Source of the DNA: UTCFX2 sp002050125
GTDB lineage: Bacteria; Chloroflexota; Anaerolineae; Anaerolineales; UBA4823
Reading direction: 5' to 3'
Length of the DNA: 64,000 bases
Assembly (NCBI GenBank): GCA_027494035.1
Contig: JAOSJQ010000001.1
Coordinates: 1,674,001-1,738,000 of the forward strand
In this document: positions 1 to 8,260 of the stretch, piece after piece
How the letters are laid out: each line of letters opens with the position of its first letter
How positions within the stretch are numbered: the first letter of the stretch is position 1
Made by a program: the position numbers and the translations under genes
Notes under the pieces: generated by a model
Database searches by the model: none
What the model saw: the letters and a program-made list of their open reading frames with translations, nothing else
What the model was told of the DNA's origin: nothing

Positions 1-246
1 GCAGCCTGTATGCAAACCTATGCCAAATACAACCAGCATCCTTATCCACAAGTTTAATATTTTTTACCTTTGAAAGTTACGGATCTGACCATAGCTGCGC
101 AAAGCAATGGACCGCCGGTGTGCTCCTCCCCATTTCTCCATAGTCACTGCAGTCTGACCGGTGGACAAAAAGCGGCTTTGAGGGACATTAATCACCCACT
201 CATAATTTATACTATACAGAAAAATATTGCGCGTGTCAATCGGGTC
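1..246. other. Window start, no gene recognised
   Basis: No open frame here has a credible ribosome binding site or a recognisable protein. The stretch is AT-richer than the right half of the window. It ends in the target site of the first insertion sequence, so it was contiguous with the DNA now starting at 1475. Confidence 0.5.
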
Positions 247-254
247 GTGATTGA
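247..254. repeat. 8-bp target duplication, left copy (GTGATTGA)
   Basis: GTGATTGA lies directly outside the left terminal repeat of the IS at 255-1466 and recurs directly outside the right one. This defines the element's ends and shows a single transposition event. Confidence 0.85.
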
Positions 255-1466
255 GTGTTTGTAACATAAGCGGTAGGCGAAAGTTGAAAATAGCTGGAGA
301 TACAATCCATCCCTGTCACGGACCAGGCTTAGAAGGCCAAGCCTGCGCCACTCAATAACAATCCAGCCTGCATACCTTGCCAGGATTTGTATCCCCGCAT
401 CGTGCGAGCGCGCATTTTCATGCGTCCAATAGCCTGCTCCGTGCCGTTGTTGGTCCAGGGCACGTCGGCTTGCCAATCGAATAGCCGATAGCTGTTCCAG
501 TGCTCGCTCAAACGGATGAGCAACAGGCGGAGTTGATCCAAGGGGGAAAGCTCGCCGTCTCTACCGGTTCGGCGTTCAGGGATTTGCTTCCACAACTCAA
601 ACAACCGGCGGCTGCCTTCGGGGGGCAAGTCCGCCAGCAAGGCTTTGATCTCTTCCAGCACCCACAGCCAGTCTTTGGGGACGGTTTCACTCAACTCGCG
701 TAAGGCTCGCCCCACCCAGCGGCGCATATGGAACTGACACACCTGATGCTCCAGTCCCAGTTTCTCAGCCACCTTGCGATAGGTGACCAGGTCATCGGTG
801 GCGATTACGCTCACCCCCAGACGCTGGACGAGGGGCTCCAGAAAGCGGCGCACGGCTTGGGGGTTGGCTTCATCCAAATGACCCACGGCTACCGGTTGAC
901 CATTCCCCAGGTCAACTGCCACCAACACCGGCTGTTTCTTGCCCCAACCCAATGGGTATAGCCCGTCCATCCCCAGAACGCGCACGCCCTGCCAGCGCCG
1001 CCGCTGCTCCCACAGTTTTGCCTGTTCTTGCAAATCGCGCCAGATGCTCATATGGCTTAGCCGAACCCCAAATGCTGCCAGCGCCACACACGTGCCCCGC
1101 AAACTCAGCCCTAAGACCCACAAGATCGCTGCCAGCTTGCGCATGCGCTGGGTCTGATCCGCCTGGTCCACTCCCTGGGGATAATGACGAAAGGTACGCC
1201 GACACTGACAACAGCGATATCGATAAACACTCACCGTGCGATGCCGGTTGTCTCGCACCGGTTTGCTCACTTTCCCCCAGCGCTGAAAGGTCTCTCCCTG
1301 ACAATAGCGATATCTCTGTGGCCGATTTACCGTTTTCCGCTTGACTTCTGGCAGTCTTAGGACGACAATTGACATGGCAAGCTCCGTTTCGATGGCGGTG
1401 TGGAAACTCCCATCTTACTCGGAGCTTGCTCTTTTTGTCAAAACCTACCTCCTATGTTACAGACAC
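255..1466 (-). mobile_element. Complete insertion sequence, 1212 bp, ISL3-like features
   Basis: The left end and the reverse complement of the right end match at 20 of 23 positions. Both share TGTAACATA followed shortly by GGTAGG. The 8-bp direct repeat GTGATTGA flanks the element. It holds one transposase gene on the minus strand. Eight-bp duplications and a zinc-finger-bearing transposase are known for ISL3, but the C-terminal motif differs from classical ISL3, so the family is tentative. Ends, flanks and gene are all intact, so the insertion is probably recent. Confidence 0.85.
329..1375 (-). CDS. DDE transposase of the 255-1466 IS
   Basis: This 348-residue protein should cut and join the IS ends. 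The N-terminus has Cys-x2-Cys pairs in YRCCQCRRTF, typical of a DNA-binding zinc finger. An HTH-like segment with GVRLSHMSIWRDL follows near residue 105. The middle carries candidate catalytic acidic residues in LGMDGLYPLG and VIATDDLVTY. The C-terminus has NNGTEQAIGRMKMRARTMRG, whose Glu is a candidate third catalytic residue. The architecture resembles the transposase at 26772-27938, although sequence identity is low. No frameshift or internal stop is seen. Family assignment beyond DDE is uncertain. Confidence 0.85.
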   Translation of the reverse strand: MSIVVLRLPEVKRKTVNRPQRYRYCQGETFQRWGKVSKPVRDNRHRTVSVYRYRCCQCRRTFRHYPQGVDQADQTQRMRKLAAILWVLGLSLRGTCVALAAFGVRLSHMSIWRDLQEQAKLWEQRRRWQGVRVLGMDGLYPLGWGKKQPVLVAVDLGNGQPVAVGHLDEANPQAVRRFLEPLVQRLGVSVIATDDLVTYRKVAEKLGLEHQVCQFHMRRWVGRALRELSETVPKDWLWVLEEIKALLADLPPEGSRRLFELWKQIPERRTGRDGELSPLDQLRLLLIRLSEHWNSYRLFDWQADVPWTNNGTEQAIGRMKMRARTMRGYKSWQGMQAGLLLSGAGLAF

Positions 1467-1474
1467 GTGATTGA
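1467..1474. repeat. 8-bp target duplication, right copy (GTGATTGA)
   Basis: This is an identical copy of 247-254 and lies directly outside the right terminal repeat of the IS. Confidence 0.85.
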
Positions 1475-1649
1475 TATTTTCAGGGGAATTGTCGCGCTGG
1501 CCGGGTTCGAGGTTGTCTGCGGCGTGAGAAATCTACCAACCGGGGCGCTCGAAGCTGGGTAATAATGGTTGGTTTATCACAAGCGAATTTAGCGGATTTG
1601 ACCTCAGGAAAAGCTGAAAGAACCCAAGGAACAACTGGAAAAAGCTGTT

Positions 1650-2536
1650 TATAGCTCAATGACGGTTCTATCGTACGATTACGGTCGGAGTTTTCCAGAC
1701 ATGTTTGGGGTTATGACTTCAGCCAGGATCATACTCACAACGGCGTTCTTTTTTGACAAAGCATTAGTCGGTTGGTTTTCGGATGGTTTACCAAAGAGTG
1801 TAAATCGGTATGATAACAAGGAGCAAGACGCCGATGATAAACCCCGTCTCTGCTACCAGGCGGGTCGCTCGACCTTCTGTCTCGCCCACTCTTCCTTCGA
1901 ATGGGAGGAGCAAAATCGATCACGTGGTAGACATGCTCCTGAACGGTGTTTACCAAAAGCAGTTCCAATTTTGGGCTGTATTGACGGATAGTTGGTATGT
2001 CACTAAAGAAATCATGTTGACTATTGAAAAGTACCAGAAGATCTACTACTGTCCATTCAAAGATAATCGCCAAGTTGACGATTCGGGCAACACTCAGCCT
2101 TATCGGCGCGTGGATGCGCTGGAATGGTCAGGCACCGAATAACAACACAGTAAAGTGATCAAGATCAAGAGCTTTTCTGGTAACCACAAGGTGAAACTTT
2201 AACCGGGTTGTGCTTTCCACCGAGCGCACAGACTATATCGCAACGAACGATATAGCGCAAGACAACACACAAGCTGTACAAGATGCGTATGGCTTCCGTT
2301 GGAACGTCGAGCGGTTTCATCGCGAAACCAAGCAATTGACTGGATTGAAAGATTGCCAGTATCGAAAAGCCAGAATTGTCCGCAATCATGTCGCCTGTGC
2401 CATTCTGGTTTGGGTACGTCTGAAACAGGTCGCCAATGAAACCAACAAAACGGTCTATCTACTCAAGCATGGTTTATTGGACGATTACTTGCGCCAACAA
2501 CTCAAATCATCTGCAATTCAAATGACCTTTGCGTAA
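1650..2536 (+). pseudogene. Degenerate IS701-like transposase
   Basis: Only parts of a transposase can be read, in more than one frame. The frame ending at 2142 contains DSWYVTKEIM followed by PFKDNRQVDDSG, a segment I know from IS701-type transposases. A second frame, open from 2210 to 2536, gives FRWNVERFHRETKQLTG and a conserved C-terminal tail. At least one frameshift lies between 2142 and 2210. The N-terminal catalytic region is not clearly readable in any frame. No terminal repeats were identified, so the element boundaries are unknown. It is an old, inactive remnant. Confidence 0.65.
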
Positions 2537-2539
2537 GCC

Positions 2540-2839
2540 CTAATTTGCTTTCTTAGTCGGCTTTTCTGGCAAACTTAGATACAGGAATTTTCGGAGACCT
2601 GAAACAAGCAAATGGGTAATAAAAGGGATGCTAATAAAAATAACTATGGTTTGAACAGCATTCGGACTGGCTGCTTTATTTTTTATAATAAATATGAGCA
2701 CCAATTCACCTGCAACTGTCAGAAAACCCCATAAGACATACCAAGTTGGTTTCCATTTGCCAAATGGATTAACAAGCTTATTCGCATCTTTATCAAGATT
2801 TGTCTCGGACACCTTGTTTTTCTTCTTTTTGGATGCCAT
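2540..2839 (-). CDS. Small membrane protein of unknown function
   Basis: This 99-residue product has a Lys-rich N-terminus and two hydrophobic helices at about residues 32-52 and 62-82, so it is likely an inner-membrane protein with two spanning segments. I do not recognise a family. It follows the SorC-type regulator gene by 29 bases on the same strand and may be the last gene of that transcript. Its 3' end almost touches the IS701-like remnant. The start at 2839 is the only reasonable one. Confidence 0.55.
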   Translation of the reverse strand: MASKKKKNKVSETNLDKDANKLVNPFGKWKPTWYVLWGFLTVAGELVLIFIIKNKAASPNAVQTIVIFISIPFITHLLVSGLRKFLYLSLPEKPTKKAN

Positions 2840-2868
2840 TCCAAGGTCCTGTAATTATGTGTTTATGT

Positions 2869-3840
2869 CTACGATTTTGAATTCTGTTCAAGAACTTGTG
2901 AAGCTGTTGAGGCGTCAGTAACCAACACATTAACAATGCCACCGCGCAAAGCCCCAAGGACAGGATTTGCTTTTCCCAGCCCACCAGCCACGCCAATCCT
3001 TACCGGGATGTTGAGTAAATCCTTTTCGTGAATTACTACGAGATGATCGCTGAAATCGCGACAAACAACCTTGCCCAGGATGTTGAAATGAGTACCAGCG
3101 ACATTCCCTACTGCGCCACACTCGTGAAGCCGTTCTAACGCCTCGTTCGGAATGTACCCCGATCGAAGGAAGCTGGAATACCATCTCTCAGTGCTGCCGA
3201 TCCCTAGCAGTGCTACTTTTACATGACGGCTCAGATCCACAGTTTCTTGAAGCGCGGGGGTTTCCATGATGGTTTGAACCGTCTCGCTCGATTGGCAGTA
3301 ACAGGGAGCGCTCATATAATAGGCAGTACCGCCAAGCTTCTGCGCCAAGCGCATGGTCAGACTGTGTCCGTCAAATTCTGTATACGTCGCACTGAGCGCA
3401 CCGACTAATTGCACGACTTTGGCTGGTATTTGTCGTGGTATTTCAAAGGCATCCACAACGGCGCTAATCGCCGTTCCCCATGCAAGACCAATAATCATGT
3501 TTGGCTCAAGGAACTCCTTAAGCGCCCTTGCACCTGCCATCCCCAAGTGTTCTTGAAGATTGTGGTTTGAGAAAGCCTGATCTTGTGTCACGACTGCCTT
3601 CTTTAAGCCGAAGACCTCAACCAATTGCTTCTCCAAAGTTGGATCCGAACGCGAATCCCGATGGATACGTATTTCGACAATCCCGCTTTCACGAGCTTCC
3701 TTCAACATACGTGAAATCATTGAGCGTGTCACTCCGATGACCCGGGCTATCTCGGTCTGGTCCTTCCCTACAACGTAATACAGTTCAGCCACTTCGGCTA
3801 GAAGGCTGACACGATCATTGCTTTTTCGCATTTCCTGCAT
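2869..3840 (-). CDS. SorC/DeoR-type sugar-binding transcriptional regulator
   Basis: This 323-residue cytoplasmic DNA-binding protein has an N-terminal HTH (about residues 22-50, with DQTEIARVIGVTRSMISRML). A C-terminal sugar-phosphate-binding domain of the SorC/CggR type follows, with GLAWGTAI near residue 120 and GGLGKANPVLGAL close to the end. Family members sense a phosphorylated sugar and control an adjacent PTS or polyol operon. A GAGGA ribosome-binding sequence precedes the ATG at 3840. It is downstream of ptsI on the same strand, which fits a local regulator of the PTS cluster. The ligand cannot be told from sequence. Confidence 0.88.
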   Translation of the reverse strand: MQEMRKSNDRVSLLAEVAELYYVVGKDQTEIARVIGVTRSMISRMLKEARESGIVEIRIHRDSRSDPTLEKQLVEVFGLKKAVVTQDQAFSNHNLQEHLGMAGARALKEFLEPNMIIGLAWGTAISAVVDAFEIPRQIPAKVVQLVGALSATYTEFDGHSLTMRLAQKLGGTAYYMSAPCYCQSSETVQTIMETPALQETVDLSRHVKVALLGIGSTERWYSSFLRSGYIPNEALERLHECGAVGNVAGTHFNILGKVVCRDFSDHLVVIHEKDLLNIPVRIGVAGGLGKANPVLGALRGGIVNVLVTDASTASQVLEQNSKS

Positions 3841-3855
3841 AGGCTATCCTCAAAG

Positions 3856-3877
3856 GCAGAGTAAATTGCTCTACTGC
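3856..3877. promoter_or_regulatory. Imperfect inverted repeat upstream of the SorC-type gene
   Basis: GCAGAG and CTCTACTGC form an imperfect palindrome about 15 bases upstream of the regulator's start codon. The position suits an autoregulatory operator. The half-sites do not match those at 12379-12398 or 13541-13580, so a common binding protein is not shown. Confidence 0.3.
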
Positions 3878-3942
3878 AGTAAGGGATTCTTAGCACATTC
3901 GTCACATTGCATAAAAATCAATTCTATAGAGCAGATATGAAA

Positions 3943-5673
3943 TCACCGGATTTCATCAAGGATTAACTGCATAAATGATTCAATCTCAGCAGCCGTCCCA
4001 AAGCTTAAAGCCTTTTCTGTAATTTGGCACGATTTTTCAGCATCCAGTTTGCCAATGAGAAACTTGGCCTCTGGGATCGCACGCGGACCCATGCTGAATT
4101 CATCCAGCCCCATGCCAAGCAAGACCGGGATGGCTTTTGGCATACCGGCTAATTCTCCACACATCCCTACCCATTTGCCCTTGCTATGCGCCAAGTCGAT
4201 GGTCTGTTTGATCAGTCTAAGTAAAGAGGGATGCAGGGGTTGATATAGCGCGAAAATCGCTGCATTGCCACGGTCCACTGCTAGCGTGTATTGGGTCAGG
4301 TCATTCGTGCCGAGGCTGAAGAAATCAGATGCCTCCGCGAGCACATCTATCAGCACAGCAGCGGCAGGTGTTTCCACCATGATACCGATTGGTACATCCT
4401 GGGCGAAAGGACGGTGCTCAGCTTCCAGCTCTTTTTCCACTTCCTCAACCACCTTTCGTGCCTGGCGAGGTTCGTCGAGGTCAACGATCATCGGGAACAT
4501 AATACGTGCCTGGTAACCCTCTGTCGCACGTAGGATAGCGCGTAATTGGGTCTTGAACAACTCCAGCCTATCCAAACTGATACGAATGGCGCGCCAGCCA
4601 AGGAAAGGGTTCATTTCAGTTGGAAACAGCATGTAGGAGGGCGGTTTATCCCCGCCGATATCCAGGGTACGCACGATGACCGGTCGGTGCCCCAAAACCT
4701 CGAAGATTTGACGGTAGATGTTGTACTGCTTCTCTTCAGTAGGAGGCTGCGTTTCGTCGAGGTAGAGAAACTCCGTCCGCAGCAGCCCCACACCCTCCGC
4801 GCCGTATTTAACAGCGTCGTGTGCAGAAGCGAGGTCGCCGATGTTGGCTGCAACCTCCACGCGTATATCATCAGCAGTTTCAGCGGGTTTCGTGGCAATC
4901 GAACGAATTTGCTGTATACGATTCTCTCGTTCGTCCTTCTTTTTACGATAAATCTCAACTGTGGAGGCTGAAGGATTAATAAACAGAATTCCTGCCTGTC
5001 CATCGAGGACAAGAGGCGTTCCGGCAGGTATGGACTCCACCAAGTCGTCACCAAGGGCAACAATGGCTGGAAACCCGAGGTTGCGCGCAAGGATAGCGCT
5101 GTGAGAAGTGAGTCCGCCTGCAACTGTGCAGAATCCCTGGGTCAGTTCAGGATTAAGACTAGCAGTGTCCGATGGGGTCAGGTCGTGAGCAATGACAATT
5201 GAGGGAGTATCCATGCTGCTCAGCGCACAATCAGGCAGGCTAAGAAGAATGCGCAAAATGCGTCGTCCAACATCCCTCATATCCATGGCACGTGCAGCGA
5301 ACATCTCATTCGTCATGCCGGCTAGCATGTTTGCCAGATCCTTGGCAGCATTTATCACTGCCTGCTCAACGATCTGCCCACCTTCCACCTCTTTACGGAT
5401 TCTTTTCAGAAAAGCTGGATCGTCCAGGATCATTAGATGTGCATCGAAGATAGCGGCTTCCTTTTCGCCAATTCGCTCGACCATCAGATTTCTTAGTTCA
5501 TTTCGCGCCTGAACAAGTGCGGCGTTGAACAGCGCAAGTTCCAATTCATTCGTTTCAGGTTTTCTCTTGGGAACTGTTAGATCGGGAGGAACATAACAAT
5601 AAGCTGATCCAATGGCAATTCCGTCGCTAGCAGCCACGCCTCGAAGCTGACTTTCATTCGCGACCAGTCCCAT
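3943..5673 (-). CDS. ptsI: Phosphoenolpyruvate-protein phosphotransferase (PTS enzyme I)
   Basis: Enzyme I takes phosphate from PEP and passes it to HPr, the first step of the PTS. The 576-residue length is normal. The phosphorylated His sits in GGLTSHSAILARNLGFPAIV near residue 190. The C-terminal PEP-binding barrel has LGTNDLTQYTLAVDR and the catalytic Cys in GMCGELAG. The gene lies 2 bases after ptsH, so the two are translationally coupled. General PTS genes inside a sugar-specific cluster suggest a self-contained system. No frame damage is seen. Confidence 0.97.
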   Translation of the reverse strand: MGLVANESQLRGVAASDGIAIGSAYCYVPPDLTVPKRKPETNELELALFNAALVQARNELRNLMVERIGEKEAAIFDAHLMILDDPAFLKRIRKEVEGGQIVEQAVINAAKDLANMLAGMTNEMFAARAMDMRDVGRRILRILLSLPDCALSSMDTPSIVIAHDLTPSDTASLNPELTQGFCTVAGGLTSHSAILARNLGFPAIVALGDDLVESIPAGTPLVLDGQAGILFINPSASTVEIYRKKKDERENRIQQIRSIATKPAETADDIRVEVAANIGDLASAHDAVKYGAEGVGLLRTEFLYLDETQPPTEEKQYNIYRQIFEVLGHRPVIVRTLDIGGDKPPSYMLFPTEMNPFLGWRAIRISLDRLELFKTQLRAILRATEGYQARIMFPMIVDLDEPRQARKVVEEVEKELEAEHRPFAQDVPIGIMVETPAAAVLIDVLAEASDFFSLGTNDLTQYTLAVDRGNAAIFALYQPLHPSLLRLIKQTIDLAHSKGKWVGMCGELAGMPKAIPVLLGMGLDEFSMGPRAIPEAKFLIGKLDAEKSCQITEKALSFGTAAEIESFMQLILDEIR

Positions 5674-5675
5674 GG

Positions 5676-5951
5676 TTATGCTTCACCAAAGTTAGACTGC
5701 ACCAAATCGGTCAGGCATTGGATCGCTTGCCCGGCATCTGATCCCTCGGCGCGAATCTGGATCTCATGGCTTTTGACCACGCCTGGAGTCAATATCATTA
5801 TGATGCTCTTGGCATCCACCGCGTTACCGCCCTCGGTTATGTTGCGCACGGTGATCTCCGATTCGAATTTATTGGCGGCTCGCACAAAGACAGACGCGGG
5901 TCGGGCGTGCAGACCCGCTTCATGCGTGACGATCAACTTTTCTTCTGCCAT
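5676..5951 (-). CDS. ptsH: Phosphocarrier protein HPr
   Basis: HPr shuttles phosphate from enzyme I to enzyme IIA. Starting at the ATG at 5951 gives 91 residues and puts the phosphorylated His in GLHARPA at position 15, as in standard HPr. A second in-frame ATG two codons upstream (5957) is less likely. The regulatory Ser lies in DAKSIIMI, at residue 49, slightly offset from the usual 46. A regulatory Ser is conserved in many Gram-positive-type HPr proteins, but no HPr kinase is in the window. The left end of an IS fragment lies only about 10 bases upstream, so the native promoter has been displaced. Confidence 0.95.
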   Translation of the reverse strand: MAEEKLIVTHEAGLHARPASVFVRAANKFESEITVRNITEGGNAVDAKSIIMILTPGVVKSHEIQIRAEGSDAGQAIQCLTDLVQSNFGEA

Positions 5952-5960
5952 GATCATCCT

Positions 5961-6135
5961 CTAGCCACCTGACACTTTAACAAAAGCATAGTTGATCGGC
6001 GAGATCAAATCGGTTAAAGTAGTTCTTTCCACAGAATGCACAAACCGGAGATGACCAATGCCGACCAACAAGCTCTATCATACATGGTTTCAGCGGATTC
6101 AGGAATTGCGCCCTGGACAACGAATTACCCAAATT
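5961..6135 (+). mobile_element. Truncated IS4-type fragment (left end plus transposase start)
   Basis: The fragment begins with the terminal repeat CTAGCCACCTGACACTTT and runs through the transposase start (ATG at 6058, coding for MPTNKLYHTWFQ). It stops after about 26 codons. It is nearly identical to the beginning of the complete copy at 17050-18245, which lies in the opposite orientation. The other end is missing and the fragment joins directly to a broken corrinoid-protein gene. A deletion that removed both partners' remaining ends explains this. It sits between ptsH and the rest of the operon. Confidence 0.88.
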
Positions 6136-6656
6136 TTGACCTGATCCCGCAGCCCCGCTTCCTTTGCTGCTTCGATCGTCTGCTTCATGGAAGGCGTGGT
6201 TGTCGTGAGCAAAGCAGAGAGCGCCAAGATATCAGGCTTATCCGATTTGATAACAACGATGAAAGTCTCCGAGGAGATGTCGGTCCCAAGATCTTTGATT
6301 TCATAGCCGGCGCCTTCCAGCATTAAAGCCACCAGGTTCTTGCCGATGTTGTGCAAGTCTCCTTTGATTGTGCCAATGACCACCTTACCGCTTGATTGAG
6401 CATTCCCCTGTTGCAGATGCGGTTTGAGCAGCGCCATCCCGTCCTGCTTCGCGCGAGCAGAGATGAGCATCTCAGGCGCGTAGAAATCCCCAGCCTCAAA
6501 GCGCTAGCCGATTTTGCGCACCGCATCAATCATGCCTTCATTGAAAATCTGGTTGGGGTCCAGCCCGGCGCCTAAGGCAACCTGAATGTTCTCTTTTACC
6601 GCGTCCGCTTCACCAGTCAGGATAGCATCGTAAATATCTTGGATTATTTCTTCCAT
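6136..6656 (-). pseudogene. Corrinoid (B12-binding) methyltransferase protein, stop codon and 3' truncation
   Basis: Proteins of this MtaC/MtbC-like family carry a methyl group on a corrinoid between two methyltransferases. The start (ATG at 6656) gives the usual N-terminal helical cap. The cobalamin motif D-x-H-x-x-G is present in KGDLHNIGKNLV, followed by the Rossmann-type domain. Two lesions are seen: an in-frame TAG at codon 51 (6504-6506), and loss of roughly the last 60-80 residues at the junction with the IS fragment. Downstream of the stop the frame is open and well conserved. A pyrrolysine reading is unlikely because the 3' end is also gone. The intact ancestor probably worked with the UroD-family protein at 11149-12300. 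Confidence 0.8.
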
Positions 6657-6686
6657 GACTGACCTTTTTATTTGTAGTTGTTTGAG

Positions 6687-7841
6687 TTACCTTCTTGACA
6701 ACTTCACCACTTCTGGAAGCACTGCGATTAGCCAGTCTAGATCGTCTTGAATCGTGGGAAATCCCATGGAAATGCGCAGTGTCCCTTCGACCTGCTCGAT
6801 AGGTAGACCCATCGCAGACAGCACATGAGACGGTTCAATAGACTTGGTCGTACAAGCCGATCCAAGTGAAACCGCGATACCCTTGTTGTTCAAACGGAGC
6901 AGCATCATCTCCCCGTCTGCGCCAGGAAAGCTGATTGAAAGCACATGCGGGGCGACCTGTTTCTCAGGTCCATTAACAATCATGCCTGGTATTCTCTGGG
7001 CAAGTTGATCAATCACCTGGGCGCGCAGGGAGGCAAGGCGCATCTGTTGTTCCTGCCGATGTTCACAAACCAGTTGCATTGCTGCGCCCATACCAGCGAT
7101 GCCAGGCACATTTTCGGTTCCCGCCCTTATAGAGCCCTCCTGCGGTCCGCCGTAGATCTGTGGTTGTAACTCGATTCCAGACCGAACGTAGAGCACCCCA
7201 ATTCCTTTGGGTCCATAAATCTTATGTCCGGACAACGAAAGCAAGTCCACGTTCAAGCTGTCTACATTCCATCCCGGCAAGCCCATCCCTTGAACAGCGT
7301 CCGTGTGCATGAGCACACCAGTCTCATGAGCCATCCGCCCGATTTCAGCCACCGGCTGAATGGCGCCTACCTCATTGTTCACCAGCATAATTGACACGAG
7401 TTTTGTATCTGGACGGATGGCTTTCCGGACCTGTTCAGGATCGACTCTTCCCGTGCGATCCACTGGCAGCAGGGTCACTGAGTAACCTTCTTGCGCAAGT
7501 TTCTCAGCAGCATGCAGAATGGCATGATGCTCAACCGCTGAAGTGATCAGGTGGGCGTTCTTCGGGGCGAACTGGTGAAGTATTCCGAACAACGCCAGGT
7601 TGTTAGATTCGGTAGCGCCACTCGTGAAATGTACCTCGTCAGACTGGCAACCAATTCCGGAAGCTGTATTCTGCCGTGAAATCTGGATCAATTCTGCTGC
7701 ACGGCGACCTGCCCAGTGCATGCTGGATGGATTACCAAAATCATCATCCAGCGTCGCTTTCATAGCCAAGCGGACATCGGGGTGGACTGGCGTTGTGGCG
7801 CAGTAATCCAGATAAAATCGTTGGTTCACAGGGTTATCCAC
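6687..7841 (-). CDS. Cysteine desulfurase, NifS/IscS type
   Basis: This pyridoxal-phosphate enzyme should remove sulfur from cysteine, normally for Fe-S cluster or thio-cofactor assembly. The 384 residues match the family. The N-terminus has YLDYCATTPVHP, the PLP Lys is in LSGHKIYGPKG (Lys207), and the persulfide Cys is in SLGSAC near residue 330. It sits inside the PTS/corrinoid cluster, 27 bases after the IIB-like gene and 30 bases before the corrinoid pseudogene. No IscU scaffold gene is adjacent, so supplying sulfur for Fe-S clusters of the methyl-transfer or activation machinery is only an inference. Confidence 0.92.
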   Translation of the reverse strand: MDNPVNQRFYLDYCATTPVHPDVRLAMKATLDDDFGNPSSMHWAGRRAAELIQISRQNTASGIGCQSDEVHFTSGATESNNLALFGILHQFAPKNAHLITSAVEHHAILHAAEKLAQEGYSVTLLPVDRTGRVDPEQVRKAIRPDTKLVSIMLVNNEVGAIQPVAEIGRMAHETGVLMHTDAVQGMGLPGWNVDSLNVDLLSLSGHKIYGPKGIGVLYVRSGIELQPQIYGGPQEGSIRAGTENVPGIAGMGAAMQLVCEHRQEQQMRLASLRAQVIDQLAQRIPGMIVNGPEKQVAPHVLSISFPGADGEMMLLRLNNKGIAVSLGSACTTKSIEPSHVLSAMGLPIEQVEGTLRISMGFPTIQDDLDWLIAVLPEVVKLSRR

Positions 7842-7868
7842 GGGAAGTCCCTGGCACGTGCCGGCTGC

Positions 7869-8183
7869 TTACAAATGGTAATCAGCCCGAACTTGCCTCA
7901 AGATTCTCTCGATGGTTTCCGCATGATTTATATCCGCCAACAAAAGCTTGATGGTCAGCACCGGGCATTCCACCTCAGATTCCGTGAAGGCGGGCAGCAG
8001 TTGAAGGATGAGATTGGCAGCCGGTGGTTGGTTGAAGTTATCCCAGACGCTGTGGGTAGTCACATGGCAAGGGTACCCAGCAGCAGACAATCTTTCAGTC
8101 AGATATTCGGCTACCATCACCATCCGGTTGCCGCACCAGCCTCCCACCACGCACACATGATAATTTGTCATTCCAGTCTTCAT
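7869..8183 (-). CDS. PTS IIB-like protein, divergent
   Basis: This 104-residue protein has the size and pattern of a galactitol-type IIB domain. A beta strand leads into GGWCGNRM, with Cys where IIB carries its phosphocysteine, then an alternating helix/strand pattern follows. It sits between the IIC gene and the cysteine desulfurase gene, while a canonical IIB gene lies upstream of IIC. It differs from ordinary GatB in the Trp before the Cys and lacks the usual Gly-x-Gly-x-x-Thr loop. It may be a second phosphoacceptor or a diverged regulatory copy. An internal Met at residue 5 could be the true start. Confidence 0.6.
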   Translation of the reverse strand: MKTGMTNYHVCVVGGWCGNRMVMVAEYLTERLSAAGYPCHVTTHSVWDNFNQPPAANLILQLLPAFTESEVECPVLTIKLLLADINHAETIERILRQVRADYHL

Positions 8184-8198
8184 CTTCTTGCGTTAGAG

Positions 8199-8234
8199 GG
8201 GAGCTCCCTTTCTTTCACAGCGATGGGAGCTCCC
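8199..8234. repeat. Twin 10-bp palindromes (GGGAGCTCCC) in an intercistronic gap
   Basis: GGGAGCTCCC occurs at 8199-8208 and again at 8225-8234. Each copy is self-complementary, so the two can also pair with each other as a 10-bp hairpin with a 16-base loop. It lies between the IIC stop and the IIB-like start. It could limit read-through or protect the upstream message. There is no T-run, so it is not a classical terminator. Confidence 0.6.
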
Positions 8235-8260
8235 TTGACAATTAAACTATTCGTTGCATT

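Noticed and set aside
6504..6506. TAG in a methyltransferase-system corrinoid protein read as pyrrolysine
   Set aside because: Pyrrolysine occurs in the MtmB/MtbB/MttB methyltransferases, not in the corrinoid proteins. The gene is also truncated, TAG is used as an ordinary stop in other genes, and no pylTSBCD genes are visible.
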